DNA of 64,000 nt from Stachybotrys elegans (Eukaryota; Ascomycota; Sordariomycetes; Hypocreales; Stachybotryaceae): the NCBI GenBank assembly GCA_020746835.1, contig JAGPNK010000002.1, forward strand, positions 248,001-312,000. The letters run 5' to 3'. Positions within the stretch are counted from its first letter, which is position 1. Every line of letters begins with the position of its first letter. The notes beneath the pieces were generated by a model. The model saw only the letters and a program-made list of their open reading frames with translations. It had not been told where the DNA came from and searched no databases. Position numbers and translations under genes: made by a program. Positions 34,387 to 46,051 of this stretch are shown here, in pieces.

Positions 34387-35672
34387 GGCACTGCATTTGT
34401 TCCTGCCATGAATGCGCGTTATAGAAAGATGTCTGAACCTCTACACTAACAGGCTATATCTCCCTTCAATTGATTTGACACTGTAGGCACTGACTTCTAT
34501 CCCTTTGGGGCACAAGATCGGAATTTCAGGTGTGGCAGCCTATGACAAGACCCGACACGGGACGGCCTGTTTGGCGCAGCATGACTGAATGCATTCCGAA
34601 GTGGCAAACCGATCATGACCATAGCATAATCTGGTTCTTTGGCCAATGGTGCTGTATGCACATGCTCTGTTCCTGTCTCAAGGGCACAAGAAGGTTAATG
34701 AAACCACCACCTCCAAGGCATTCACATGGAACTTCCGGGGTATGAGGAGACATTTGATCAGCAGCATGGAGGTCGGCAGATCAGCTAGGAGAAGCGCTCA
34801 GATGCAGAACTAAGCACGCGTGACCCAGTGATAATTAGTCCAAGTTTTTCAGGACTTTTAACACGCGACTTGCTTCACCTTCCTCATTCGGACCCTCCTG
34901 CTTCTTACGGACCGTGCCTCCTCGGTACAGCGGCATCAGGCACGGCACGCCTCCAATTGTCTCTTCCCGCCACGGTAGTTTAAAATGACATCCAGTTCTC
35001 CAATTCCGATTGCAGCCAATGGAGTTGGACAGGCCGAGCCTCTGGGAGATTGGGGCGCATAACTTAAGATAATGTAGCATTCGGAGCGAGTCGCCGGGGT
35101 GAGGTTGGTGGCCGATCTTCTCCAATTGTATGCTTCCCCTCTTATTAGCAGCCACCTCTATAGCCTGAACGGAACAGAAACTGAGGGTTCCAAGGTCAGA
35201 TGTCTGTTGACCCCACTTGGACCGACCTGCCTGGTGCAGTAAAAGCAACAATGTAACCCTGCATCATAACTTACATGACTTGTGATAGTGCATTCATCTC
35301 GGTCATCGGGTCAATCAGCCAACCGGTGATCTCTGTCACACTGCACAGACAGGTGCCTGTGGAGTTCGGCAAAGATTCCCCGACAGTTTCGAGATTTGCT
35401 CCTTCTTGCAGCAGTCAAGGAGTATGCCAAGATGTTTTAGCCGACTCCCCTGAGAGGTGGTAATGGCACTGAGTGACGGTCGTATAATAGATGCCGTCAC
35501 CACGGCTCTTGGTGTCAATGGAGTTCCCACGAAGCCGCACGCATGCCAGTTGCAAAGCTTTCCAGTGCAATCCCTCTTTTTCCAAAGTTCAATTTCTCGC
35601 GGCTTACAGTGAGCGCGCTTGTTTGCCAGCAATAGAACATCCAATCCAGGCACCATCACCCCGGCATCAATC
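34387..35672. other. Intergenic stretch with one dispersed repeat
   Basis: Copy B of the tRNA-like repeat lies at about 34485-34532. A 138-codon minus-strand frame (34835-35251) has no recognisable features and is not called. The last 100 nt are the promoter of the GH2 gene. Confidence 0.4.
34485..34532 (-). repeat. Dispersed tRNA-like repeat, copy B
   Basis: The plus-strand text CACTGACTTCTATCCCTTTG matches copies A and C with a few substitutions. On the minus strand it reads TGTGCCCCAAAGGGATAGAA. Similarity stops upstream, so only part of the unit remains. Confidence 0.4.
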
Positions 35673-38261
35673 ATGAAGTGGGCGGCCCTTTATGGGTGCC
35701 TGCTCCTGAGCTACTCGCTGGTTCCGGCGAGTTGTCAAGAGGATGGCTCGGGTGGACGAGAGCGCATCAGTATCAACAAGAACTGGAAATTCTCCCGATT
35801 TGTCTCTCCACCCGATAACCTGTCTTATCACAGCACGCTGCGACCTTGGATTCTCCCATCGGCAAATGATTTCCTTCTCAATGGCACTCAATTCGAACGT
35901 CCCGAGGGGCAAGCCCCAGGTCACGACGTCAATTACACCCAGGCATCATTTGATGATGAGTCTTGGGAGTCGGTGAACCTCCCCCATGACTGGGCCATCA
36001 AGGGGCCATTCAAGGCACCGGGTATCAGTGGAGGCATGGGTCGCCTTCCAATCAACGGTATCGGATGGTATCGTCGCGATCTCACCTTCTCATCCGCCGA
36101 TGCCGGCAAGTCTATCTTTCTTGATATCGACGGTGCTATGGCGTACTCAGCCGTCTGGCTGAATGGAGAATTGGTTGGTGGTTGGCCGTTCGGATACGCG
36201 TCATACAGACTGGACCTCACGCCCTACATTGATCTTGAGGGCCCCAACCAATTGGCCATTCGCTTGGAAAACGCACTGGACTCGTCACGATGGTACTCGG
36301 GGGCTGGAATATACCGCAATGTCTGGTTGGTCAAGACCAATCCCGTACATGTGGCTCAATACGGAACACATATCACAACCCCCTCGGTATCTGCTGAGGA
36401 GGCTACCGTTGAACTTGTTGTCAACGTTGAGAATCTGGGTGAAGATAACCAGGAGATCCTTGTGGAGACCGAGGTCAGTCTTGTGGGAGGTAGGCGTGTT
36501 GGCAGTTTCGAGCCAGCATCTGTTGAAGTCGCATCGGGTGAAAAGCAAGCGACCAACAGCTCCCTGACGATAGAGAACCCGCTGCTTTGGGGCCCATACC
36601 CACTGCAGACGCCGAACCTCTACGTGGCTACGACTACCCTCTCCACTAGCGACGGCACAGTCATAGATCGATATGAAACAACATTCGGGATACGATCTCT
36701 CACCTTTGATTCCACTCGAGGCTTGCTGGTTAACGGTCAACAAGTTCCAGTTCGGGGAGTAAACAACCACCATGATCTGGGCGCTCTCGGAGCGGCATTT
36801 AACACTCGCGCAGCCGAAAGGCAGCTAGAAGAGCTTCTCGCGTTAGGCTGCAATGCCCTTCGCACCTCTCACAACCCACCAGCCCCTGAGCTCCTCGACT
36901 TGGCCGACCGCATGGGTTTTCTGGTGATGGATGAGGCCTTTGATGTCTGGAACCAGCGAAAGACGACCAACGATTTCCATCGGATTTTCCCTGATTGGCA
37001 TGAGCCGGACCTCCGTGCGTTCATTCGAAGGGACATCAACCACCCATCTGTGATTTCCTGGAGCATTGGTAACGAGATTCCTGAGCAGAGGACTGCCGCT
37101 GGTGGCGCTACCGGAAGGATGCTCTACGATATCGTGTACGAAGAGGACACGACCAGGCCTGTCACATCTGGGTTGAATAACGGACAACCTGGAGATTCGC
37201 TGGTGAACCTCATCGATATCAAGAGTCTCAACTATCAAGGCGAAGGTCGAGGTGCGAATTGGAGACCTGCCTTCCCTGCCTTCCGATCTGCCTACCCAAA
37301 CAGCGTGATTTGGACGACTGAGAGTGCCTCCACGCTTAGCACCCGAGGCGCATACCTGTTCCCTGTCACCAGCAACAACAGCGCCATCGTTCAAGAGGGA
37401 GTGGGCATCAATTCTACCAGGCTCGAGGTCAGCGCCTATGACCTGTACCATCCATCATGGGCTGCGAGTCCAGACTACGTGTTCGTGCAACAAGATCTTC
37501 ACCCCTACGTCGCCGGAGAATTCGTTTGGACAGGATGGGACTACATTGGAGAGCCCACTCCCTATGACAACGCTGCAAACGCGCGAAGTTCATACTTTGG
37601 CATTATCGACTTGGCCGGCTTCAGAAAGGACAGGTTTTACCTGTACCAGGCACGCTGGCGGCCCGATGTGCCTTTTGCTCATATTCTCCCCCACTGGAAC
37701 TGGGAACCCGAACGTGTTGGTGAGGTCACACCAGTCCACGTCTTCAGCTCTGCGGATGAGGCTGAGCTGTTCGTGAATGGTGAGTCGGCTGGAAGGCTTG
37801 TCCAAGAGCCTGCTACCTACCGTTTCCGCTGGGACGACGTGACCTACGAGCCCGGTAGCCTTCATGTGGTCACTTATAAGAACGGCGAGGTGTGGGCAGA
37901 GGCAACCAAGAACACAACCGGAGATGCCACGCGTCTTGAGATCAAGGCGGACCGTAGCAAAGTCACGGCCGATGGCTCCGACCTCTCTTTCATCACGGTG
38001 TCTGTGGTGGATGAGAATGGAGAAACCGTGCCAGATGCAAGCAACAGCATCACCTTTTCGATCACAGGACCTGGAGAGATTGTCGCTACAGATAACGGAA
38101 GCCCCATTGATCAGACTCCGTTCCCTTCTCTTACAAGAGATGCTCTTGCCGGATTGGCCCTTGCCATTGTTCGCCCCAGTGAGGGCGAGTTGGGCGACAT
38201 TGTCATATCTGCAGAGGCGGATGGATTGGAAGGGGCCACCATTACCCTAGAAGCGGTATAA
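35673..38261 (+). CDS. Secreted glycoside hydrolase family 2 (beta-galactosidase-like), 862 aa
   Basis: A single uninterrupted exon of 862 codons. The start at 35673 was chosen because it opens a signal peptide (KWAALYGCLLLSYSLVPASC) and lies after an upstream in-frame leader. Order: jelly-roll sugar-binding domain (VNLPHDWAIKGPF, GWYRRDLTF), immunoglobulin-like domain, TIM barrel, then C-terminal Ig-like domains including an invasin/Big_1-like segment (KADRSKVTADGSDLSFITV). The catalytic acid/base is Glu468 in SWSIGNE and the nucleophile is Glu550 in IWTTES. Both are intact. The architecture is that of Bacteroidetes-type GH2 enzymes, and a 2.6-kb intronless gene is unusual among its intron-bearing neighbours, so bacterial origin is possible. 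Activity could be beta-galactosidase or another exo-beta-glycosidase. Confidence 0.92.
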   Translation: MKWAALYGCLLLSYSLVPASCQEDGSGGRERISINKNWKFSRFVSPPDNLSYHSTLRPWILPSANDFLLNGTQFERPEGQAPGHDVNYTQASFDDESWESVNLPHDWAIKGPFKAPGISGGMGRLPINGIGWYRRDLTFSSADAGKSIFLDIDGAMAYSAVWLNGELVGGWPFGYASYRLDLTPYIDLEGPNQLAIRLENALDSSRWYSGAGIYRNVWLVKTNPVHVAQYGTHITTPSVSAEEATVELVVNVENLGEDNQEILVETEVSLVGGRRVGSFEPASVEVASGEKQATNSSLTIENPLLWGPYPLQTPNLYVATTTLSTSDGTVIDRYETTFGIRSLTFDSTRGLLVNGQQVPVRGVNNHHDLGALGAAFNTRAAERQLEELLALGCNALRTSHNPPAPELLDLADRMGFLVMDEAFDVWNQRKTTNDFHRIFPDWHEPDLRAFIRRDINHPSVISWSIGNEIPEQRTAAGGATGRMLYDIVYEEDTTRPVTSGLNNGQPGDSLVNLIDIKSLNYQGEGRGANWRPAFPAFRSAYPNSVIWTTESASTLSTRGAYLFPVTSNNSAIVQEGVGINSTRLEVSAYDLYHPSWAASPDYVFVQQDLHPYVAGEFVWTGWDYIGEPTPYDNAANARSSYFGIIDLAGFRKDRFYLYQARWRPDVPFAHILPHWNWEPERVGEVTPVHVFSSADEAELFVNGESAGRLVQEPATYRFRWDDVTYEPGSLHVVTYKNGEVWAEATKNTTGDATRLEIKADRSKVTADGSDLSFITVSVVDENGETVPDASNSITFSITGPGEIVATDNGSPIDQTPFPSLTRDALAGLALAIVRPSEGELGDIVISAEADGLEGATITLEAV

Positions 38262-38719
38262 CTTGGTATCCATGTATTTGAACTTCTTATAGGTGTTGCT
38301 TAGGCAAAGAAGGCTCCTATACGTGTTTGCGCTTGCGTGTGTGACTTGACTTGAGCCTTTTATGCAACAGATGAAGATTGTGCAACCAACTCCATATACA
38401 GTCAGCCTATTCATATCGAATGGCAGTTCTGAGGAATCACCAAAACACTGAAGGCACAGATAAACGGATTCAATGGGTCAAATAAAATACCAACTTTCAA
38501 TTACCACATATCTCCACGTCGTACTTCAAAGAGCGTATAGCCCCAGAAACCCGAAGCTTCTTCCTCCACCTCAAGACACCACCCCACTCTCACACAGATA
38601 TCTGCCCCCTTGTCCTTCTGAAATCTTCAAAACACCATAAGAGGATTGCCAAGCAGCTCTTGGAGAAAGATCTAGTCCATAGAGCGCATCGTTGAGTTAA
38701 ATTAGTGCTCCTCCTCCGC
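38262..38719. other. Intergenic stretch between converging genes
   Basis: This is the 3' flank of the GH2 gene and of the small secreted protein. Nothing else is recognised. Confidence 0.4.
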
Positions 38720-39061
38720 TTATTCGCTCGGTGTCCCAAGAGCTGCGACATCTCCTCCAACTGCGCCGACCGTTCCTCCGGCTACTCCTCCGGCTCCCGT
38801 GACGGTTGAACCGACTACTCCTGTGAGTCCCGTGACTGCTCCTCCAACCTGCCCGACCACTGCTCCGGCTGTTTTAAGGACACCGTCGACAGTGTCACCG
38901 ACGCCACCGAGAAGCCTGCCAGCCGTTCCCTGTTGCTGCTGCTGCTGCGCCGGTTGAGCGGCGGCCTGGTCGCCGCCTGACGTTTCCTGGCGCCTGTAGT
39001 GGGGGGCGGCCTGCACGAGACCGACACCGAGAATGGTAACGAGGAAGGAAGAGAAGTGCAT
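38720..39061 (-). CDS. Small secreted Gly/Val-rich protein, 113 aa
   Basis: A single exon. The signal peptide is residues 1-19 (SFLVTILGVGLVQAAP), followed by a possible Kex2 site (YRRQ) and a run of five glutamines. The mature part is a repeating Gly-Gly-x-Val/Thr-Val pattern (LLGGVGDTVDG, GQVGGAVTGLTGVVG, GGVAGGTVGAVGG) that resembles glycine-zipper helices or beta-repeat wall peptides. There are no cysteines. A TATA-like ATTATAAATA (minus strand) lies near 39220 and the leader is purine/pyrimidine biased, as in abundant secreted products. The role is unknown; a wall-associated or self-assembling peptide is possible. Confidence 0.75.
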   Translation of the reverse strand: MHFSSFLVTILGVGLVQAAPHYRRQETSGGDQAAAQPAQQQQQQGTAGRLLGGVGDTVDGVLKTAGAVVGQVGGAVTGLTGVVGSTVTGAGGVAGGTVGAVGGDVAALGTPSE

Positions 39062-41328
39062 GGTTGTAGTTGGAAGTTGGAAGTTTTAAAAAGAGCTTGT
39101 GGTTTTCTTGAGAAGAGATGTTCGGAAGTTGTAGCTAGTGCTGTGGCTTCTGAGTGAATCTGAGCTGTGAGGATGGGGATGAGGATAGAAGGAAAGTCCA
39201 GACACGGGGGAAGGGAGGATATTTATAATTGATGATGTTGGCTGTCATTGCTAGCAACATATCATATATTTGACGTTTCTTTGATGTCACCAAGGAGAGT
39301 GAAGCCTCTGTGCCCCCTCACAGTCCTTGTCGTATCAAACATGACGTGCAGAGGTCGTTGAGGATCGATCAACTCCCCATTCCATTGGTGGTTGAAGTCA
39401 ATTGCCGCTAGTCAGGGTTTCGTTCCGCAATCCACAGAATGGGCAGTGCAATTAAGCCGAAAGGGAGAACAGCAATCTCAATATGAACCCTTTCGGGGGC
39501 AAATCTCCAGAGCCAGAGGCCACTTGCGTGTGGGCTGCATTGGAACCCGGACCGATCCATGCCTCAGTCAAGCTAGCTATACCATAACTGTACTTTGTCT
39601 GTCGTCTCAAGCTACGAACTTGGTTAAGGGCAGAATAGCTTCAGGGACTGGGTAGCTGGTTTCTCGGCGGGCCGCTGGCAAGCGCTGGAATAAGGTTTGG
39701 GGGCATTCCGGCAGCACACCATTCAGGTCTGAGAAAATGCCCATGACCCCACGCTGCCTTGGTATTGATCGGCAATTATAGGGTCTTGCGGCGTTTGGGG
39801 GTTTGTCCCTGCCGCCATTTGATTCCAATGCCGCGGCAAACAACATAAGCATGGCGTTTTACTCGTCCGCGTGACTGCCGAGAGACAGAAAGCGTGGCTA
39901 TTGTTATGGCTGTTGTCAAAAGAAGTGCGGATCGACAAGTGCCGACGATCAAGACGCGGAAGCGAAAGGAATGAAGCATATTTCCGTGCCACTAGGTCCT
40001 CAGATTCTCGAGTTTAGCGCATGGGGCTTGAAAACAGCTCGTCAACTAAGGGAAACTCATGCACCGAAGACGCAGATGGCTTATGACTGATGGCATTGCC
40101 TCCTGTTAGTTTCTCGCAGTTCACGCGTCAAGCGCATCACGACATACCCTTAGCGAGCCAACACTTCAAGACTCAGATCACGAACCGATCACTAGGGGCC
40201 ATGTGATACGTCAAGCGAACGCAAATTAATGCAAACCATCCAAAGTGTTGGCTGACGGAGCAATAAGCTTTGGTCTCGGAATACGTGGCGGCATAGGGAG
40301 CCCAGAAGGTTGTTGTCCGCTAGGTTTCCATGCCTACCATCTTTACTCCTCACAATGGCTTTGGTGTACTAGATCATTGACATGAGCTCTAAGTACCAAA
40401 GTGAACTGTGAGGATCGTCAGGGAGGTCCGCTTCTGTCTCGATTAGTGTGTCAAAAAATGTAGATTGAACCCCCTGTTTCGTTGATGTGCGAAGCACACC
40501 ATAGCTGCCTTCTCCTTTCCCGTTGCTTCAATTCTTACTTTGTTATTGTTGGATGCTGGAAAAGATTGCCAGTCACAGACCACCATAACGCAAGTCATAT
40601 GGAAGCGAGACGGAATTTCCCAGGGACAGAATCGCTGGGGTGTTTCTTTGGACCAGGGTTACTCACAATGTTCAGCAAGGAAGGCTTGTTGAGGCACTGT
40701 TTGGCGGATATCGGCACTCAAGTGAGACTTCTATCTGCGAACACGAGCTGCCATTCAAGGTTAACCTGGTTGTCTCGCGCCTATCATGTGGTTATTCGCG
40801 CAGCAGACCCCATAATGGGCGGGGCAATATTGGCAACGAGATAGGAAGGTTGTTGGCATCTCGGCTAATGAAATCCAACAGGGTTGTGACTCCATCACTA
40901 CGTACTCAAACTCGCTCAATATACGATGCTATGTTACTACGCAAAGCGTCTGGCGAGTTAACAGTTTCCGCTGGTGCGTGGTTCTGCCTGGATCAGTGGG
41001 GGTGTCTTGGAAGCCGAATCTGCAAGTTTGCGGTTCGTCAAGCAAAGCAATGCTACGCACCGGCTGTTGTAGAAAAGTCTGCCCCTCATTGAGAACGGCG
41101 AGGAGCCTTGATCCTGGATATACATCACATCCGCTAGTCTGGATCTTATGTTAGGTGGTTTGGCTGTCCACACTGGATGCAACCAATAACCGTCTTTTCT
41201 GGTCCATGATAAGTTCATAGCATGGGTGATAAGATATTACGTGAATACAAATATACGCAACTTCCCGGCCTCGGTAGGTCCTATGGAAGGTGGTTGCTTG
41301 AAGCTGAACAAGCGACCATCGGGCAAGA
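39062..41328. other. Gene-poor stretch of about 2.3 kb
   Basis: Apart from the promoter of the small secreted protein (39062-39250) and the promoter of the subtilase (after about 41200), I see only frames of 60-150 codons without protein-like features. There is no terminal repeat and no transposase motif. Confidence 0.35.
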
Positions 41329-43783
41329 ATGAAGTCGGCCTGGGCAATTTCCACTGCGATCATCGCCAATTTGGCGGGTCTTGACTTTGCCTTGGGCAAG
41401 AAACTCAGTCAAGATGAGCCACAACAGCCTTACCAGCAACAGTATATACCTGGAGCATACATCGTCGAGTTTGAGGACGGCCAGGTGAGTTGCTTTGGAG
41501 CAAATGTACATTTCGTCGCTGATGATATCAGGATGTCGGCGCTGCCATCTCTAGCCTCGCACGCAGATCCAACGTGGCTGGATTGACTCAGCGCTTCCAG
41601 TTTGATAGCACATTGTTTAAAGGCGCTTCATTCAACCTCGAACTCTCACCTGGAGACCGAGAAGGGGATGCTCTTCAGCGTTTCGGAGCCCTGCCTGAGG
41701 TCAAGAATATCTGGCCTGTGGAAGTAGTCCCCACCCCGAAGCTGAATATCTCTTGGACGGGAGAGGGGCTGGCGACCTCGCTTCTTCAACGAAGGCAGGT
41801 TGGGGCCGGCGGATATTCCCCTCATGTCATGACGCAGGTTGACAAGCTCCATGAGGAGGGTGTGACAGGCAAGAACTTCCGCATCGGTATTGTTGACACC
41901 GGCATTGACTACACGCATCCGGTTCTTGGTGGATGTTTTGGGCCCGGCTGTCTCGTGGAATTTGGGGCTGATCTGGTCGGTGAGGGCTACGATGGCTCTC
42001 AACCACCAAACCCCGACGACGATCCATTCGAGAACTGCAATGGCCATGGCACTCATGTCGCAGGAATTATTGCCGCTCTCGAGAATCCGCTGGGTTTCTT
42101 TGGCGCAGCACCCGGTGCGAAAATCGGCATGTATCGTGCTTTTTCGTGCGCCGATGGCACAACTATGGATGCGTTGATGGCGGCTACGGTAAAGGCATTT
42201 GAGGACGGAAGTGACATCATTACAGGCTCTGTTGGACAATCCTCCGGCTGGGCTGACCATCCCTTCGCGCACCTGGTATCGCGCATCGTCGCTGCGGGAG
42301 TTCCATGCACCTTCGCCGCTGGCAATGAGATCGGTGGAACAGAAGGTCTTTTCAGTGTTTCGTCTCCATCAGTTGGCGATGGTGTGCTCTCTGTTTCATC
42401 TTTTGAGAACACCTACATGCCTACATATGACCCCAATACTGGCAAGGCCAGCGAGGTTATCAACACGCAGACGGGGGGCTACATCAGCTCATTCACCAGC
42501 TGGGGCCCGACTTTTGACTTGAAAGTCAAGCCAGATGTTGGGGCGCCGGGAGGAAACATCCTTTCAACGTTGCCCCTGGCCATGGGAGCTTATGGTGTCG
42601 CATCTGGCACATCAATGGCCTGCCCTTTGATGGCTAGTATCGTTGCGCTTCTCATGGAGGTATGACGCTCTGCACAGTCCCTGTTCATGGACGTACAGCT
42701 AACGCGACACAGAAACGCGGAACGCGGGATCCGGCATTGATCACTCGACTCCTTGTACGAACAGCCAAGCCAGGTCACGCTTTTGATATCTGGACAGGAC
42801 GGCCTATACCTTATTCCCAGCTAGGACCTGTGCCTCAACAAGGCGCAGGCCTAGTGCAGGCCTACGATGCAGCAGTTTCCACGGTCGAGATAGACGCCAT
42901 GCGTCTTTCGTTCAACGACACGGAGAACGCTCTTCGCGAAGCTGTGGTCACCGTAAGAAATGACGGCAAGACATCAGTCAGCTATGTCCTGGACCATCTT
43001 CCTGCCATGACTGCCGAAACTATATGGTCGAAGTCAATCTACAAGCAATCTAGTCCTACGCTGTCTGAATCATATGCAAAGATAGTTCTGACTCCGAACG
43101 AATTAACTTTGCAACCAGGCGAAGAGGCACAGATATCCGTATCTGTGACGGCTCCCGTGGATGTGGATGTTTCCACTCTGCCTATCTATTCTGGATGGAT
43201 CTTTCTGAATGAAACGGCCGGTGCCGCTGCGCCCCTGGTGCTTCCGTACGTAGGCGCTGCTGGAGCTATGAAGAACGCCACGGTGATGGCCTCGAGCAGG
43301 CTTTGGCTTACCCGTTCCGACAACTGGTTGCGCCCCATGCTTGCCAACGACACGATCTTCCAACTGCCTGCTCCCGAGTCTAACCCTGAATGGGGGAAAG
43401 AACCGCTGGAAGCAACTGGTTCTGTGCTCCCAGTTGGGGCTTACCCCTTGCAAAACATTTGGCTAGTCATGGGAAGCAGCGAAGTGCATATTCAGATTCA
43501 AAGAGTCAAACCATCTTGTTCTATCCCCGGTCCGAGTCAGAGTGACAACGGATTTGGTGATGTCACTCTGGGCGAGATTGACGCTTACCCCTGGACGTTT
43601 CTTAGGGTCGGAAGTTGGGATACTATTTGGGATGGACTCATGGCAGACGGGTCATGGGTTGCGCCTGGAAGGTATCGCATCATCGCCTATGCTCTTCGCA
43701 CATTCGGCGACCGGCACAATCCTGGCGATTGGGATAAATTCGTCTCGACCGATTTCGGGATACGATATGTAAAGTCAGGATAG
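41329..43783 (+). CDS. Secreted subtilisin-like serine protease (S8), 784 aa
   Basis: An extracellular protease. Exons 41329-41484, 41532-42659 and 42713-43783 (all phase 0) give 784 aa. A signal peptide of about 22 residues precedes an I9-like propeptide (PGAYIVEFED). The catalytic triad is intact: Asp174 in GIVDTGIDYTHP, His224 in NGHGTHVAGI and Ser413 in GTSMACPLMA. The oxyanion Asn is in FAAGNE. The C-terminal 330 residues hold Fn3-like beta domains of the C5a-peptidase/minor extracellular protease (Vpr-like) type. The second intron contains a GCTAACG branch site. Such enzymes degrade host or environmental protein. The gene stands alone, with no adjacent inhibitor or partner. Confidence 0.93.
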
Positions 43784-44188
43784 TGTGGCCAGGTCTAGGT
43801 GATGTGCCCTGTCTGGACTCACTGAGTAATGGCCATTTCAAACCGGGTGAAAGGGGGAAGAGAAGCACCGACCTTGCTTCAACCACGACAGTGGTGTGAG
43901 AGAAATACAATAGATGGTGGGTTGCTGATTGTGACAAGGCTGACCCGAGACCTATCATGAAGTGTTCGTGGAAATTGGAGACATCTTATCTCTGATACTC
44001 CGATAAAGTGTATACAGGAGAGTTTAACTCGGCATCAGCATAAACCGAATATATGAACCAAAGACGCACGTAGTGTTAAAGAATCAATCGTGATTTCCCA
44101 CATAGTTTGTATATTTTCCCAAACTTTTAAACCCCCAGTATCATCTAATATCTCGTAATGGCATGTCTCTCTACCGGTTTGCAACCTT
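43784..44188. other. Intergenic stretch between converging genes
   Basis: The 3' flanks of the subtilase and the MFS gene. Nothing else is recognised. Confidence 0.4.
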
Positions 44189-46051
44189 CTACCGAACAGC
44201 CTCCACATCTTTGGCATTTCCTTCGTCGATTTTGGCTGGCTTGTCCAACACGTCATCCCCGTCAAGTACATCGAGGCGGTCAGGCTCGTCTCCCAAGCTA
44301 GACCGGTAACCACCATGGCTTCCAAATATGTACCAGATGTAGCACGTCATGACGACAGATGTGATGAGGAAAGCAAATATGGTCCAGTTGCCCATCGAGT
44401 ACATGGGAGACATGGCGCTGGGGAATAGGAAAGGAGCCGATATGCCTCCGCAGTTGGCAATGGCAATCATACCTCCAGTGGCCAAGGCTGTCGCTGTCGA
44501 TCCCCTAACGGTAGCAGTTCGGTGCTGTGAGGGAGTTAGCCAGGGCTGCGAGACAATGAGATATCATAAGGATGACGGGAAGAGCACATACTGCAACGAA
44601 TGGAAGTACCGCAGCGTTGGTACAGGCGATGACAAAGACCGCGAAGTAGCGAACACGCCAATTCTCGACGACAGCCAGAAGAAGGTAGCCAGTAGCCACA
44701 AACAGCAGTCCTCCAATGACATGTCTGGATCGCTCCTTGGTTCTGTCACTGTGCAAGCAGTTGCCGATGATGACGAACAGCGCAAAGACGTTGGGTGGCA
44801 CAGTAAGCAGCTGAGCATCATAGCCCTGGAAACCGAGCGATGCAACAATGGTTGGCGCGAAGTAGCCAAAGGCGTTGAGGGAGTTGGTCATGAGGAAGTA
44901 CTGAATAGCAAACAGCCAGAAGAACGGCTCCATGACCGTTTCCTTGGCAACCTTGCTGTCCCAGTGCTTGTCCTTCATGGACGGGGCGTAGGGTCCGAGA
45001 CGGGCAACCGCGAAGGCTCGCTCCTCGGGGGTGAGCCATGAGGCAGTCTGAGGATCTAAATCATGTGTGAGCAGTGAATGCCACTGAATGAAGACTCGCT
45101 TGCTTACAATCAGGAAGCCAGAACCAAACCATGACTCCGACTAGAATGGCCGGGATTCCTTCCAGAATGAATAGCCTAAGACTTGGTTAGAGCTTCTCCA
45201 ATTTACCAGAGCAGTCGAGCTGCAGTGTCGATTCTTACCATTGCCAGCCGGCCAATCCAGCATGGCCATTGAGGAACGAAATTCCGGTAGCCAACAGTCC
45301 GCCAAAGGCACCAGAAACTGCAACACTAGAGGCAAAGATGGCCATCCTCGTAGCTCGCTCTTCGGGCTTGTACCAAAAACAAAGATACATCATGATACTA
45401 TAACGAATTAGCTTACTGTGCAGACGGTGTATCGGGCTGTGTGCGAGTAGGCTTTGCAGGCGCGGGGGAAAAAAACTCACCCAGGAAAGAAACCGGCTTC
45501 AGCCAGGCCAAGCAATATTCTCACTGCCAAAAGTCCGCCATACGTCGTCACGGCAGCAGTGCAGACAGTGACGATACCCCATGAAACCATGATTCTCGAA
45601 ATCCACTTGCTTGGTGAGAAGTACTTGAGCAGAATGTTGCTGGGAAATTCCATCAGGACATAAGGAACAAAGAACAGGGCCACTGCAACGTTATATCGCT
45701 GGCCGGTGAGGCTGAGCTGCTGCACAATGTTGTCCTCGGGTGTGTCATTGTTCAACGTTCGGGCGTTGCCTAGGTTGACACGATCCAGGTAGTCTATGGA
45801 AAGCAAGTGTCAGTGGTAAGATAAATATCTCTCATATGGCGCCAGGGTTGACTCGATGTGTCTGAAGGCTTCTGGGACGAGCCTTGAGGCTACATACTAA
45901 GGAGATATGTCACGCAAATCCAGGGAAGGATTCGAAGGTCCTGTTTCCGAACGATTCTTTTCTCCATCTCCTTGTCATTGAGGTCGACTGTCTCCAGCCC
46001 CGGCACGTCCAAGGACGGCTTGGCGGAGAGGAGGCTCCTCCAGCTAACCAT
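44189..46051 (-). CDS. MFS permease, allantoate/TNA1-type family, 497 aa
   Basis: Six exons on the minus strand: 46051-45898, 45793-45481, 45397-45239, 45175-45108, 45055-44592 and 44524-44189. All phases agree and give 497 aa. The start at 46051 (ACAATGGTT) is preferred over an in-frame Met at 46180. Marks: VTYLLNYLDRVNLGNA (assembled across the first intron), LLAVRILLGLAEAGFFPG, PEERATRMAIFASSVAVSG, WLPDYPQTASWLTPEER and ATGGMIAIANCGG. This is the second member of the anion:cation symporter family in the window. It is immediately downstream of a P450 on the same strand. The substrate is unknown; nicotinate- or allantoate-like carboxylates are typical for the family. Confidence 0.92.

Noticed and set aside
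34835..35251. 138-codon minus-strand frame
   Set aside because: No recognisable motif, unusual composition, and no splice extension; probably chance.
40640..41092. 150-codon plus-strand frame in the gene-poor gap
   Set aside because: No start context or domain; residues look random and the surrounding region is non-coding in appearance.
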